This document shows positions 43,943 through 53,233 of a DNA stretch of 64,000 nt, piece after piece; position 1 is the first letter of the stretch; each line of letters opens with the position of its first letter. Location of the stretch: assembly GCF_003634705.1 (NCBI RefSeq), contig NZ_RBWU01000003.1:620001-684000 (forward strand), in the 5' to 3' direction. The translations under genes were made by a program, and so were the position numbers. The notes beneath the pieces are model-generated. The model did not search any database. It had not been told where the DNA came from and was given only the letters and a program-made list of their open reading frames with translations. The stretch is from Actinomadura pelletieri DSM 43383. Lineage in GTDB: Bacteria > Actinomycetota > Actinomycetes > Streptosporangiales > Streptosporangiaceae.

Positions 43943-45226
43943 TCAGGCGGCCCCCTCCAGAGCGCGGTGGCGGGCCATGGCGGACAGGTCGGTCAGCGAC
44001 GCGATCTGGTCGACGACGGCGCGGAGCCGGGCCGTGTCGTCGGCGGCGTCCTCGAAGGCGGCGCGGAAACCGGGTTCGAGCGTGTCCGGGGCGCCGGCCA
44101 GCGTCATCTCGGCCAGTTCGATGATCAGCGTCCGCTGCCGGGCCCTGACCTCCTCGTGACTGATCCACACATAGTGCGCCGTGATGCCCTTGAGCAGCGC
44201 GTTCTCCAGCCGTTGGGCGCGCGGGACGATCAGCTCCGCGGCGTAGCGGGTCAGCGGACGGTCGCCGTAGGCGTCGCGGGTCGCGGTCTCGGCCGCCAGG
44301 CAGAACCGTCCGATCAGGGTGCTGGTGAGGTTCTTCAGCGCGGCGAGGCTGCGCGGGGTGCCGTCGTAGCGGTCGGGCCAGTACGGCTCGGCGAGCAGCT
44401 CGGCGAACCGCTCCTCCAGCTCGGCCAGGTCGGCGTCCGGGCAGTACAGCTTGGTCGCGGTGGCGGCGACGAGGCGGCGTTCGGTCGGGTCGGCGAGCCG
44501 CGCGAAGTCGATGTGCCCGGCGACCAGCGCGTCCTCCAGGTCGTGGACGGAGTAGGCGACGTCGTCGCTCCAGTCCATGACCTGGGCCTCGAAGCACGTC
44601 CGGCCCGGTTCGACGCCCTCGCGCACCCAGTCGGCGACGTCGAGGTCGTCGGGGTAGATGCCGAATTTCCCGTTGACCGCCTCGGCCTGGGACCAGGGGT
44701 ACTTCATCGCGGCGTCCAGCGCGGCGCGGGTCAGGTTGAGGCCGACGCTGCGGCCGTGCAGCGGCGGGCCGTCCGCCGCGAACGACTTGGGTTCCAGCCG
44801 GGTCAGCACGCGCAGGCTCTGCGCGTTGCCCTCGAAGCCGCCGCAGTCCTGGGCGAACACGTCGAGGGCGGCCTCGCCGTTGTGACCGAACGGCGGGTGC
44901 CCGATGTCGTGGGCCAGGCACGCCGCCTCCACCAGGTCGGGGTCGCAGCCGAGGGACTTGCCCAGCTCACGGCCGACCTGGGCGCATTCGAGCGAGTGGG
45001 TCAGCCGGGTGCGCAGGCTCTGCACGGTGCCGCCGGCGGCGTCCGCGCCGGGCGAGGCGACCTGCGTCTTCGCGGCGAGCCGGCGCAGGGCCGCGCTGTG
45101 CAGGACGCGGGCGCGGTCGCGTTCGAACGCCGTCCGGTCGCGCCGTTTGGCGGGTTCGGGTGCCCAGCGGTGCAGGTCCCGGGCCGTGTAGCCGCCGGAA
45201 CTCCCGTGGTCGAGGTGGGTCGTCAT
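43943..45226 (-). CDS. dgt: Deoxyguanosinetriphosphate triphosphohydrolase
   Basis: 427 aa. The HD motif is at [14 protein letters not shown] and [17 protein letters not shown], followed by [28 protein letters not shown] and [10 protein letters not shown]. Hydrolyses dGTP to deoxyguanosine and triphosphate and so balances dNTP pools. The [29 protein letters not shown]-terminus is typical. Gene lies near dnaG, as in other actinobacteria. Start ATG at 45226. Confidence 0.93.
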   Translation of the reverse strand: MTTHLDHGSSGGYTARDLHRWAPEPAKRRDRTAFERDRARVLHSAALRRLAAKTQVASPGADAAGGTVQSLRTRLTHSLECAQVGRELGKSLGCDPDLVEAACLAHDIGHPPFGHNGEAALDVFAQDCGGFEGNAQSLRVLTRLEPKSFAADGPPLHGRSVGLNLTRAALDAAMKYPWSQAEAVNGKFGIYPDDLDVADWVREGVEPGRTCFEAQVMDWSDDVAYSVHDLEDALVAGHIDFARLADPTERRLVAATATKLYCPDADLAELEERFAELLAEPYWPDRYDGTPRSLAALKNLTSTLIGRFCLAAETATRDAYGDRPLTRYAAELIVPRAQRLENALLKGITAHYVWISHEEVRARQRTLIIELAEMTLAGAPDTLEPGFRAAFEDAADDTARLRAVVDQIASLTDLSAMARHRALEGAA

Positions 45227-45263
45227 GGCCCTATCCAGAGTAAGCGGGCGCGCTGGGCACCGC

Positions 45264-45965
45264 TCACCGTTCGCCCCGCAGGACGTACGACAGGTAACCG
45301 CCGGTCTCGCGGACGATGTAGCGGAACTGCGTCTTGCGGGTCTGGACGCTGGGCCCGCTGCGGGTCGGGGACGCGGCGGACGTGATGCCGTGGTCCTCGC
45401 CCATCTTCTTGGAGCGCAGCCCGTGCCAGGGATCGGTGACGATCACCCCGGACTTCCAGTGGTGCCGTTCGAACTCCTTGCCCACGGCCGCCATGCTCTC
45501 CAGGGTGTCCCGTCCGACGGGCACCGCGAAGACCTTCGACGCGGGCACCCCGCCCTTCTTGATCAGCCAGGCGCGGCCCGAGCCCGCCTCGGTGTAGTTG
45601 TCGCCGGGCGCCTTGCCGCCGACGGTGACGATGGCGGGCGCGACCCCGGCCCGGTAGAGGTCGAGGGCGTGCTGGAGCCGCCACCTGAGCGTCGGGGACG
45701 GCACGCCGTTGTACTGCGCCGCGCCGAGGACGATGATCGCGTCGGAGCGCGGCCGCTCGTCCTGGCGGGCCTGGTACCAGACCCGCGTTCCCACGGTCAG
45801 GGGCGTCAGGACGACGATGGCCAGCAGCCCGAGGACGACGCCCACCGAGATCGTGAACCAGGGCGACCTGCGCCGCCTCTCCTGCTCGTTGTTCTCGGGC
45901 GTCTCGTCGTCGTCCTCGGGCCCGCGCCCCGGTACTTCAAGTTCCAACGTCATCGCTTCGGACAC
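45264..45965 (-). CDS. YdcF/SanA-family membrane-anchored protein
   Basis: 233 aa. Acidic cytoplasmic N-terminus ([17 protein letters not shown]), a single helix ([23 protein letters not shown]), then a DUF218 domain with [17 protein letters not shown] and [22 protein letters not shown]. SanA/YdcF proteins act at the envelope, with proposed roles in barrier function and peptidoglycan-linked stress. Probably cotranscribed with dgt (38-nt gap). Confidence 0.85.
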   Translation of the reverse strand: MSEAMTLELEVPGRGPEDDDETPENNEQERRRRSPWFTISVGVVLGLLAIVVLTPLTVGTRVWYQARQDERPRSDAIIVLGAAQYNGVPSPTLRWRLQHALDLYRAGVAPAIVTVGGKAPGDNYTEAGSGRAWLIKKGGVPASKVFAVPVGRDTLESMAAVGKEFERHHWKSGVIVTDPWHGLRSKKMGEDHGITSAASPTRSGPSVQTRKTQFRYIVRETGGYLSYVLRGER

Positions 45966-46029
45966 ACTAGTGAGATGGTCCGCGACGTGCGCCGGGTTCG
46001 CGGGTAAGCCGTGCCGGCCCGATCCTTTT

Positions 46030-48696
46030 TCAGCCGATCGCGGCCCGTCCCGCCTCCAGCCGCGCCACCGGGACGCGGAACGGCGAGCAGGACACGTAGT
46101 CGAGGCCGACCTCGTGGCAGAAGTGCACCGAGTCGGGGTCGCCCCCGTGCTCGCCGCAGATGCCGAGGTGCAGCTCGGGCCGGGCCCTGCGGCCCTCCTC
46201 CACGGCGATGCGGACGAGCCGCCCGACGCCGTCCCGGTCGAGGGTCTCGAACGGCGACACCCCGAAGATCCCGAGGTCCAGGTACTGGGAGAAGAACGCC
46301 GCCTCGACGTCGTCGCGGGAGAAGCCCCAGGTCGTCTGCGTGAGGTCGTTGGTGCCGAAGGAGAAGAACTCGGCCGCCTCGGCGATCTGGCCCGCGGTCA
46401 GCGCGGCCCTCGGCAGCTCGATCATGGTGCCGATCAGGGCCGGTACGTCGACCCCGGTGGCGGACCCGACCTCGGCCAGGATGGCGCGGGCCTCGTCGCG
46501 GACGGCCTCCAACTCCTGCACCGCCCCGACCAACGGGATCATGATCTCGGGACGCGGGTCGCCGCCCGCGGCCTTGCGCGCCGCCGCGGCCTCGGCGATG
46601 GCACGGACCTGCATTCCGAAAAGACCCGGAATCACCAAACCGAGCCGCACGCCGCGCAGGCCCAGCATAGGGTTCTGCTCGTGCAGTCGGTTGACTGCTT
46701 CGAGCAGTCTCCGGTCTTCCGCATCGGCCTCGTCGCCCGCGAGCGCGATCCTGACCGACAGCTCGGTGATGTCGGGGAGGAATTCGTGCAGGGGCGGGTC
46801 GATGAGCCGGATGGTGACCGGCAACCCGTCCATCGCCTCGAAGATGCCCTCGAAGTCCTGCCGCTGGAGGGGCTCCAGGGCGTCCAGCGCGGCCTGCCGC
46901 CCGCGGTCGTCGTCGGCGAGGATGAGCTGCTCGACGAGCTGCCGCCGGTCGCCGAGGAACATGTGCTCGGTGCGGCACAGCCCGATGCCGGTCGCGCCGA
47001 ACCGGCGGGCCCGTCCCGAGTCCTCGGGCGTGTCGGCGTTCGCGCGGACCTTGAGCGCCGCCCGCGCGTCGGCGTGCTCCATGACCCGGTGCACGGCCTT
47101 CACGAGTTCGTCGCCGTCCTCCACGGACAGCTCGCCCTCGAAGTACCGGACGACGGGCGAGTCCTCGACGGGTACCTCGCCGAGGTAGACGTCCCCGGAC
47201 GACCCGTCGATCGAGATCACGTCGCCCTCGCCGACCGTCACGCCGCCGGGCGCGGTGAAGCGCCCGTTCTTGACGTCGACGTCCAGTTCCTCGGCGCCGC
47301 ACACGCATGTCTTGCCCATGCCGCGGGCGACGACGGCGGCGTGCGAGGTCTTGCCGCCGCGGGACGTCAGCACGCCCCTGGCGGCGACCATCCCGGCGAG
47401 GTCGTCGGGGTTGGTCTCCCGGCGGACGAGGATCACGTCCTCGCCGCGCCCGGCGAGCTCCACGGCCCGCTCGGAGGTGAACACGACCTTGCCCACGGCC
47501 GCGCCCGGCGAGGCGTTCATTCCCCGGGTGAGTTTCTTGACGCCGTCCACCTTGCTGGCGAAGCGGGGGAACATGAGCTGGGCGAGCTGGTCGCCGGTGA
47601 CGCGGCGGGTCGCCTCGTCGGCGTCGATGAGCCCCTGGTCGAGGAGCTGGCAGGCGATGCGGAACGCCGCGGCGGCGGTCCGCTTGCCCACCCGGGTCTG
47701 GAGCATCCACAGCTTCCCGCGCTCGATCGTGAACTCGATGTCGCACATGTCGCGGTAGTGGTTCTCCAGCGTCTCCATGATGTCGAGCAGCCGGTCGTAG
47801 GACGCCTTGTCGATCCGTTCGAGCTCGGTCAGCGGGACGGTGTTGCGGATCCCGGCGACGACGTCCTCGCCCTGCGCGTTCTGCAGGTAGTCGCCGTAGA
47901 TGCCCTGCTGTCCGGACGCCGGGTCGCGGGTGAACGCGACGCCCGTCCCGGAGTCCAGGCCCATGTTGCCGAAGACCATCGCGCAGATGTTGACGGCGGT
48001 GCCGAGGTCGACGGGGATGCGCTCCTGCCGCCGGTACAGGACGGCGCGGGGGGCGTTCCAGGAGTCGAACACCGCCTTGACGGCGAGGTCCATCTGCTCG
48101 CGCGGGTCGGTCGGGAAGTCCCGGCCCGCCCGGTCCCGGACGATCACCTTGAACCGGTCGACGAGGGCCTTGAAGTCCTCGGCCACGAGGTCGCCGTCGT
48201 GGTCGCTGCCGCGGGCGCGCTTGACGTCCTCGACGGCGTCCTCGAACAGGTCGCCGTCGATGCCGAGGACGGTCTTGCCGAACATCTGGATCAGGCGGCG
48301 GTAGGAGTCCCACGCGAACCGCTCGTCCCCCGCCTGCGCGGCGAGGCCCAGCACCGACTCGTCGTTCAGCCCGACGTTGAGGACGGTCTCCATCATCCCC
48401 GGCATGCTGAACTTGGCGCCGGAACGCACGCTGACCAGGAGCGGATCGTCGCTCTGGCCGAGCTTCTTGCCCATCGCGGACTCCAGCGCGGCGAGGTGGC
48501 GGTCCACCTCGTCCGCGAGGCCCTCGGGCGGGTTCCCGTGCTCCAGGTAGTGCCGGCAGGCCTCCGTGGTGATCGTGAAGCCTGGTGGCACGGGCAGTCC
48601 GAGGTTGGTCATCTCGGCGAGGTTGGCGCCTTTGCCGCCCAGCAGTTCCTTGAGGTTCTTGTTTCCCTCGGTGAAGTCGTACACGAACTTCGGCAC
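46030..48696 (-). CDS. ppdK: Pyruvate phosphate dikinase
   Basis: 888 aa. Catalytic His452 lies in GGKTSHAAVVARG, and Cys847 in GICGEHGGDP is the pyruvate-site Cys. N-terminal ATP-grasp begins KFVYDFTEGNKNLKELLGGKGANLAEM. Interconverts pyruvate, ATP and phosphate with PEP, AMP and pyrophosphate. GTG at 48696 was chosen because AAGGAG lies 6 nt before it and it gives the family N-terminus. Possible leader repeats: CGGTTCC...GGAACCG around 48714-48745. No PEP-dikinase regulatory protein gene is adjacent. Confidence 0.93.
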   Translation of the reverse strand: MPKFVYDFTEGNKNLKELLGGKGANLAEMTNLGLPVPPGFTITTEACRHYLEHGNPPEGLADEVDRHLAALESAMGKKLGQSDDPLLVSVRSGAKFSMPGMMETVLNVGLNDESVLGLAAQAGDERFAWDSYRRLIQMFGKTVLGIDGDLFEDAVEDVKRARGSDHDGDLVAEDFKALVDRFKVIVRDRAGRDFPTDPREQMDLAVKAVFDSWNAPRAVLYRRQERIPVDLGTAVNICAMVFGNMGLDSGTGVAFTRDPASGQQGIYGDYLQNAQGEDVVAGIRNTVPLTELERIDKASYDRLLDIMETLENHYRDMCDIEFTIERGKLWMLQTRVGKRTAAAAFRIACQLLDQGLIDADEATRRVTGDQLAQLMFPRFASKVDGVKKLTRGMNASPGAAVGKVVFTSERAVELAGRGEDVILVRRETNPDDLAGMVAARGVLTSRGGKTSHAAVVARGMGKTCVCGAEELDVDVKNGRFTAPGGVTVGEGDVISIDGSSGDVYLGEVPVEDSPVVRYFEGELSVEDGDELVKAVHRVMEHADARAALKVRANADTPEDSGRARRFGATGIGLCRTEHMFLGDRRQLVEQLILADDDRGRQAALDALEPLQRQDFEGIFEAMDGLPVTIRLIDPPLHEFLPDITELSVRIALAGDEADAEDRRLLEAVNRLHEQNPMLGLRGVRLGLVIPGLFGMQVRAIAEAAAARKAAGGDPRPEIMIPLVGAVQELEAVRDEARAILAEVGSATGVDVPALIGTMIELPRAALTAGQIAEAAEFFSFGTNDLTQTTWGFSRDDVEAAFFSQYLDLGIFGVSPFETLDRDGVGRLVRIAVEEGRRARPELHLGICGEHGGDPDSVHFCHEVGLDYVSCSPFRVPVARLEAGRAAIG

Positions 48697-48989
48697 GGGG
48701 AGCTCCTTCTCGCTCCGGTTCCACACAGCGGCAGTGCCGGAACCGCCGCGGTGTGGACGCGACGTCGCGAACCCCCGAGCGGCGGATCCGCTGCCCTGTT
48801 TGCCGGGACTGTACCTGCGTGTCCCGCCGCTACTCGGCGCCCGGTGCGCGAGTTGGCGTTTTCGCAGGTCAGACCCCCAATAGTGGTCTATTCCAATTCG
48901 GACCAACGGGGATCTTCCGGGCGGTCTCCCCGCACCGGTGACTTACCCGCTCCATGGAAGAGGGAATGATGGATCACGGAGGTGAGAGT

Positions 48990-50876
48990 GTGAGGCCGAA
49001 GGTCGCCGGCGGCAGGGCGGGAGATCCGTTCGCCCCGATCGCCGATTTCGGGTTCCTGTCCGACTGCGAGACGACCGCCCTGGTCGCGCCCAGCGGGAAC
49101 ATCGAGTGGATGTGCCTGCCCCGGATGGACTCCCCCAGCGTGTTCGGCTCCATCCTGGACCGCGACGCCGGATACTTCCGGGTCGGCCCGGCGGGCGTGG
49201 AGGTGCCCGCCGCGCAGCGCTACATCCCCGGCACCATGGTCATGGAGACCACCTGGTGGGTGCACGGCGGCTGGCTCGTGGTGACGGACGCTTTGCTGAT
49301 GGGGCCGTGGCACCACGAGACGGAACGGTCCCACACCCACCGCAGGGCGCCGACCGACTACGACGCCGACCACGTCCTGCTGCGGATGGTGCGGTGCGTG
49401 AACGGGCAGGTCCAGGTCCGGCTCGACTGCATGCCGGTGTTCGACTACGGCCGGACGCCCGCCCGCTGGGAGCACACCGGCTCCGGGTACCACGAGGCCG
49501 TGGCGCGCGGGAGCGACATCGGGCTGCGGCTCACCACCGACCTGAACGTCGGGTTCGAGGGGTCGCTCGCCACGGCCCGGACGCTGCTGAAGCAGGGCGA
49601 GTCCCGGTTCGTGGCGCTGTCGTGGAGTGAGCACGCGGCACCGTCGTCCTGGCAGGAGGCGCAGGAACGGCTGGTGTGGACCGTCCACCACTGGCAGCAC
49701 TGGCTCGACCGGGGCCGCTTCCCCGACCACCCGTGGCGCAGCCACCTCCAGCGCAGCGCCCTCACCTTGAAGGGCCTGACGTTCGCGCCGTCCGGCGCGG
49801 TGGCGGCCGCGGCGACGACATCGCTGCCCGAGGCGCCCGGCGGCGACCGGAACTGGGACTACCGCTACACCTGGATCCGCGACTCCACGATGGCGCTGTG
49901 GGCGTTCTACACGCTCGGCTACGACTGGGAGGCCAACGACTTCTTCTACTTCATCACCGACGTCGCCGAGGCCGCCGAGGGCAAACTCCAGATCATGTAC
50001 GGGCTGGACGGCCGGGCGGAGTTGCCCGAGTCCACGCTGGACCACCTCAGCGGCTACGACAACGCGCGCCCGGTGCGGATCGGCAACGAGGCGTACATGC
50101 AGGCGCAGCACGACGTGTGGGGCGCCATCATCGGCTCCATCTACCTGTTCGTGCGCAAACGCGACCGGCTGGACGACCGGCTCTGGAAGATCATCATCAA
50201 GCAGGTGGAGGACGCGCTCGCCAACTGGCGCGTACCGGACTGCGGCATGTGGGAGGTGCGCGGCGAACCGCAGCACTTCACCTCGTCCAAGGTGTTCTGC
50301 TGGGTCGCGGCCGAGCGCGGCGCCCGGCTGGCCCGGATCCGGGGCGACCGGGAGCGGGCCGCGCGCTGGCAGGCCGCCGCCGACGAGATCCACGCCGACG
50401 TGCTCGCCAACGCGCTGGACGAGCGGGGCGTCTTCACCGCCCACTACGGCGCGACCACGCTGGACGCGTCGGCGCTGCTGATCCCGCTGCTCGGGTTCCT
50501 GCCCGCCGACGACAAGCGCGTCCGGGAGACCGTTCTCGCCATCGCCGACGAGCTGTCGGAGGACGATCTCGTCCTGCGCTACCGGCCCGCGGAGACCGAC
50601 GACGGTTTCGACACCGACGAGGGCAGCTTCACCATCTGCTCGTTCTGGATGGTCAGCACGCTGGTGATGATCGGGGAGCTGGACCGGGCGCGGGCGCTGT
50701 GCGAGAAGCTGCTGTCGTACGCCAGCCCGTTGCAGCTGTACTCGGAGGAGATCGATCCGCACACCGGGCGTCACCTCGGCAACTTCCCGCAGGCGTTCAC
50801 CCATCTCTCCCTGATCAACGCGGTCATGCACGTGATCAGGGCGGAGAACGACGAACCCCAGCCGCCGCTGGCCTGA
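48990..50876 (+). CDS. GH15-family glycoside hydrolase (glucoamylase- or trehalase-like)
   Basis: 628 aa. N-terminal beta domain (PIADFGFLSDCETTALVAPSGNIEWMCLPRMDSPSVFG) followed by an (alpha/alpha)6 barrel with ALTLKGLTFAPSGAVAAAATTSLPEAPGGDRNWDYRYTWIRDSTMALWA and DEGSFTICSFWMVSTLVMIGELDRA. No signal peptide, so intracellular. In mycobacteria a GH15 protein of this kind is a trehalase; glucoamylase-like action on alpha-glucans is equally possible. The GTG at 48990 has GGAGG 7 nt upstream; the ATGs at 48954 and 48966 are poorer starts. Divergent from ppdK over a 293-nt gap. Confidence 0.85.
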   Translation: MRPKVAGGRAGDPFAPIADFGFLSDCETTALVAPSGNIEWMCLPRMDSPSVFGSILDRDAGYFRVGPAGVEVPAAQRYIPGTMVMETTWWVHGGWLVVTDALLMGPWHHETERSHTHRRAPTDYDADHVLLRMVRCVNGQVQVRLDCMPVFDYGRTPARWEHTGSGYHEAVARGSDIGLRLTTDLNVGFEGSLATARTLLKQGESRFVALSWSEHAAPSSWQEAQERLVWTVHHWQHWLDRGRFPDHPWRSHLQRSALTLKGLTFAPSGAVAAAATTSLPEAPGGDRNWDYRYTWIRDSTMALWAFYTLGYDWEANDFFYFITDVAEAAEGKLQIMYGLDGRAELPESTLDHLSGYDNARPVRIGNEAYMQAQHDVWGAIIGSIYLFVRKRDRLDDRLWKIIIKQVEDALANWRVPDCGMWEVRGEPQHFTSSKVFCWVAAERGARLARIRGDRERAARWQAAADEIHADVLANALDERGVFTAHYGATTLDASALLIPLLGFLPADDKRVRETVLAIADELSEDDLVLRYRPAETDDGFDTDEGSFTICSFWMVSTLVMIGELDRARALCEKLLSYASPLQLYSEEIDPHTGRHLGNFPQAFTHLSLINAVMHVIRAENDEPQPPLA

Positions 50877-50962
50877 AATCGACCGGCACGGCCTTGATCA
50901 CAAGTTGACGACAAGCGCCGGAATTGCTCCTTTTGGTGGCAATCCCGGCTATTTTCTCGGCC

Positions 50963-52018
50963 GTGACGACCCCACCGCCCACCGACGGCGGCCCGGACGC
51001 TCCCGCGTGGAGCCCGCCGGACGGCCGCGTCCCCGCGCGGGACGCGCCGTCGCGGTTACCCGTCCACGTCCCCGGGCCGCCGCACGTAGCCGCGCGCACG
51101 ACCGGACCGCCGCACGTAGCCGCGCGTATGACCGGACCGCCGCCCGTCCCCGTTCCGGGCCGGCGGACCCGTCTCGCGATCATCGCCGTCATCACGGGCC
51201 TGTTCGCCGTGATCTCGCTCGGAACCGGCCTCGTGGTGGTCGAGTCCGGCGGCTCGCCGTTCGCCGCGGAGGACGAGACCCGTCCGCCGCCGCCCGCGGG
51301 CCTGGTCGCGGTCTCGACGCTGGAGGCCGGAGCCTGTTTCAGCGGGTACACCGAGGAGTACGCCGAGCCCGCGGCGATGCGCACGCCCTGTGACCGCCGC
51401 CATGGCGGTGAGGTCGGGGCCAAGGCGACACTGCGCCCCGGCCCCTTCCCGGACGAGGAGCGGCTCCTCGCGGAGGCGACGTACCAGTGCAAGGAGCGCA
51501 CCGCGTTCCTCGCCGACCGTCCCGCCGCGAGCGCGCTCGACCTCCGGATCGACATGCCCGACGAGGCCGACTGGACGCGCGGGAACCGCGAGGTGACGTG
51601 CCTGCTCGTCCACACCGGCCCCGGCGGGCTGACCGGGTCCCTCGCCACCAGCACGAAGACCCGGACGGGGCACCTGCCGGAGATGGAACCCGGCACCTGC
51701 ATCGAACGCTGGAACTCTCGGGTCGACGATCAGCGCGTCACCGACTGCACCGAGCCGCACGAGGCGCAGCTGTACGCCAAGTTCACGCTGAGGGGCGTCC
51801 GGTATCCGGGCGACCGGAAGCTGGACGAGGTGTCCAACGCGCGCTGCTTCGGGCGGAGCCTGGCGGTACTGGAGAAGCGGCTGCCGAAGCGGGTCGAGCT
51901 GATCTACGTGGGGCCGTCCGAGGAGTCCTGGGCCGCCGGCGACCGCCTGCTCTACTGCCTGGCCAAGAGCACCGGGAGACCGCTGCAGCGGACCCTGCTG
52001 AGGAAGAGGCGATCGTGA
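50963..52018 (+). CDS. Membrane protein with septum-formation-like extracellular domain (copy 1)
   Basis: 351 aa. Pro-rich cytoplasmic N-terminus with two perfect 9-residue repeats (TGPPHVAAR, DNA repeat near 51078-51130), one helix (RLAIIAVITGLFAVISLGTGLVVV), then two domains of about 110 residues, each with Cys pairs (EAGACFSG...TPCDRRHGGEV; PGTCIERW...DCTEPHEAQLYAKF), matching the septum-formation domain pattern (PF13845-like). Exported; role unknown. The GTG at 50963 mirrors the start of the paralogue downstream; a TTG at 50924 is possible. Its stop overlaps the next start. Confidence 0.7.
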   Translation: MTTPPPTDGGPDAPAWSPPDGRVPARDAPSRLPVHVPGPPHVAARTTGPPHVAARMTGPPPVPVPGRRTRLAIIAVITGLFAVISLGTGLVVVESGGSPFAAEDETRPPPPAGLVAVSTLEAGACFSGYTEEYAEPAAMRTPCDRRHGGEVGAKATLRPGPFPDEERLLAEATYQCKERTAFLADRPAASALDLRIDMPDEADWTRGNREVTCLLVHTGPGGLTGSLATSTKTRTGHLPEMEPGTCIERWNSRVDDQRVTDCTEPHEAQLYAKFTLRGVRYPGDRKLDEVSNARCFGRSLAVLEKRLPKRVELIYVGPSEESWAAGDRLLYCLAKSTGRPLQRTLLRKRRS

Positions 52019-53169
52019 CCACGCCACCACCGTCCCGAGACGACCACGGCGACCACGTCCCGAGACCCGTCCAGCCCGCCTGGGCGGCCTGGGCCCCGCC
52101 CGGTGACACGGGCGGGCCCGACCCGGTCGCCGCCGCGCCGGACGTCCCCTCCCGGTGGCCGCCGCAGGACGTCCACCGGCACGGCCCGGCGCCACCGTCG
52201 ACCACGGTCCTGCCCCGGACGAACCGGCTCGCGGTCTCCGCCCTCGTCACCGGGATCTTCGGGCTGGTCCCGCTGACGGTCCTGCTGTGCGTCGCGGCGC
52301 TCGTCCAGGCCGGGCGGCGCGGCGAGCGGGGCCGGGGCCTGGCCGTCGGCGGCCTGGCCGCGGCGGCGGTCTGGAGCCTCGTCGCGGCGCTCGCCGTGGC
52401 GGGACTCGTGGGCTCGATGGTCACCGCCGAGCGCGACGCGTCCGGCCGCGTCATCCACAAGGACAAGGTCCTGCCCGCGGCGCTGCGCGTCGGTGACTGC
52501 TTCACCGGCATCCGCGGCGACTACACGATCGGCCCGCTGACGGCGCTGCCCTGCGCCGAGCCGCACGACGGCGAGGTCGTCGCCCAGCTGCGGCTGCCCG
52601 GCAAGACCTACCCGGGCGACGAGAAGACCCTCGAACAGGCGACCAACGCCTGTTTCAAGAAGGCGTTCCGGCTGCAGCGGAGCCGGCACGCCAAGTTCCT
52701 GGAGCCCTACGCCGTCACACCGACCCGGACGAGCTGGCGCTCCGGGGACCGCAGGGTGCTCTGCCTGCTCCGCTACACCGGCCCGGGTGCCCTCGCCGCG
52801 CCGCTCGCCACGACCGTGGACCCGGACCAGAGGTACTGGAGCGAGATGACCCGCGGCGACTGCTTCGGCAAGTGGGACCCCACGAGCCTGGCCCAGCGCG
52901 TCGTGTCCTGCACCACCCCGTACTGGAACCAGGTGTACGGGGTCTTCACCCTGGAAGCCGGCCCGTACCCGGGCACGGAGACGATCGAGCGCAAGGGGCA
53001 GGTGCGCTGCGAGAGGCTGCTCCAGAAGGCCTTCGGTCGCCACCCCTACCCCGACCAGTACTCGTACTTCTACCCCGAGAAGCACGAGTGGGACGGCGGG
53101 ATCCGCACCGTCGTCTGCTTCGGCGTGAGCGAGGACCGCCCGCTGAAGAGACCGATGCTGCCGTCCTGA
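52015..53169 (+). CDS. Membrane protein with septum-formation-like extracellular domain (copy 2)
   Basis: 384 aa. Cytoplasmic Pro-rich start, DUF4190-like double helix (RLAVSALVTGIFGLVPLTVLLCVAALVQAGRRGERGRGLAVGGLAAAAVWSLVAALAV), then two Cys-containing domains (RVGDCFTGIRGDYTIGPLTALPCAEPHDGEVVAQL; TRGDCFGKWDPTSLAQRVVSCTTPYW). Paralogue of the preceding gene, tandem duplication; cotranslated (GTGA). Hypothetical role at the septum or envelope. The longer upstream frame is a shadow. Confidence 0.72.
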   Translation: MTTPPPSRDDHGDHVPRPVQPAWAAWAPPGDTGGPDPVAAAPDVPSRWPPQDVHRHGPAPPSTTVLPRTNRLAVSALVTGIFGLVPLTVLLCVAALVQAGRRGERGRGLAVGGLAAAAVWSLVAALAVAGLVGSMVTAERDASGRVIHKDKVLPAALRVGDCFTGIRGDYTIGPLTALPCAEPHDGEVVAQLRLPGKTYPGDEKTLEQATNACFKKAFRLQRSRHAKFLEPYAVTPTRTSWRSGDRRVLCLLRYTGPGALAAPLATTVDPDQRYWSEMTRGDCFGKWDPTSLAQRVVSCTTPYWNQVYGVFTLEAGPYPGTETIERKGQVRCERLLQKAFGRHPYPDQYSYFYPEKHEWDGGIRTVVCFGVSEDRPLKRPMLPS

Positions 53170-53233
53170 CCCGGGTGGCGGGCCCCGCCCGCCCGCCCGA
53201 AGGACGGGACGGGGCGAGGCCCGCGACCTGCGG

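Noticed and set aside
48714-48745. Regulatory hairpin in the ppdK leader
   Set aside because: CGGTTCC/GGAACCG pairs over a 16-nt loop, but such 7-bp repeats are common in this composition and nothing else supports it.
49106-50908. Second reading frame within the GH15 gene
   Set aside because: High Arg/Gly/Pro content typical of out-of-frame translation of GC-rich genes.
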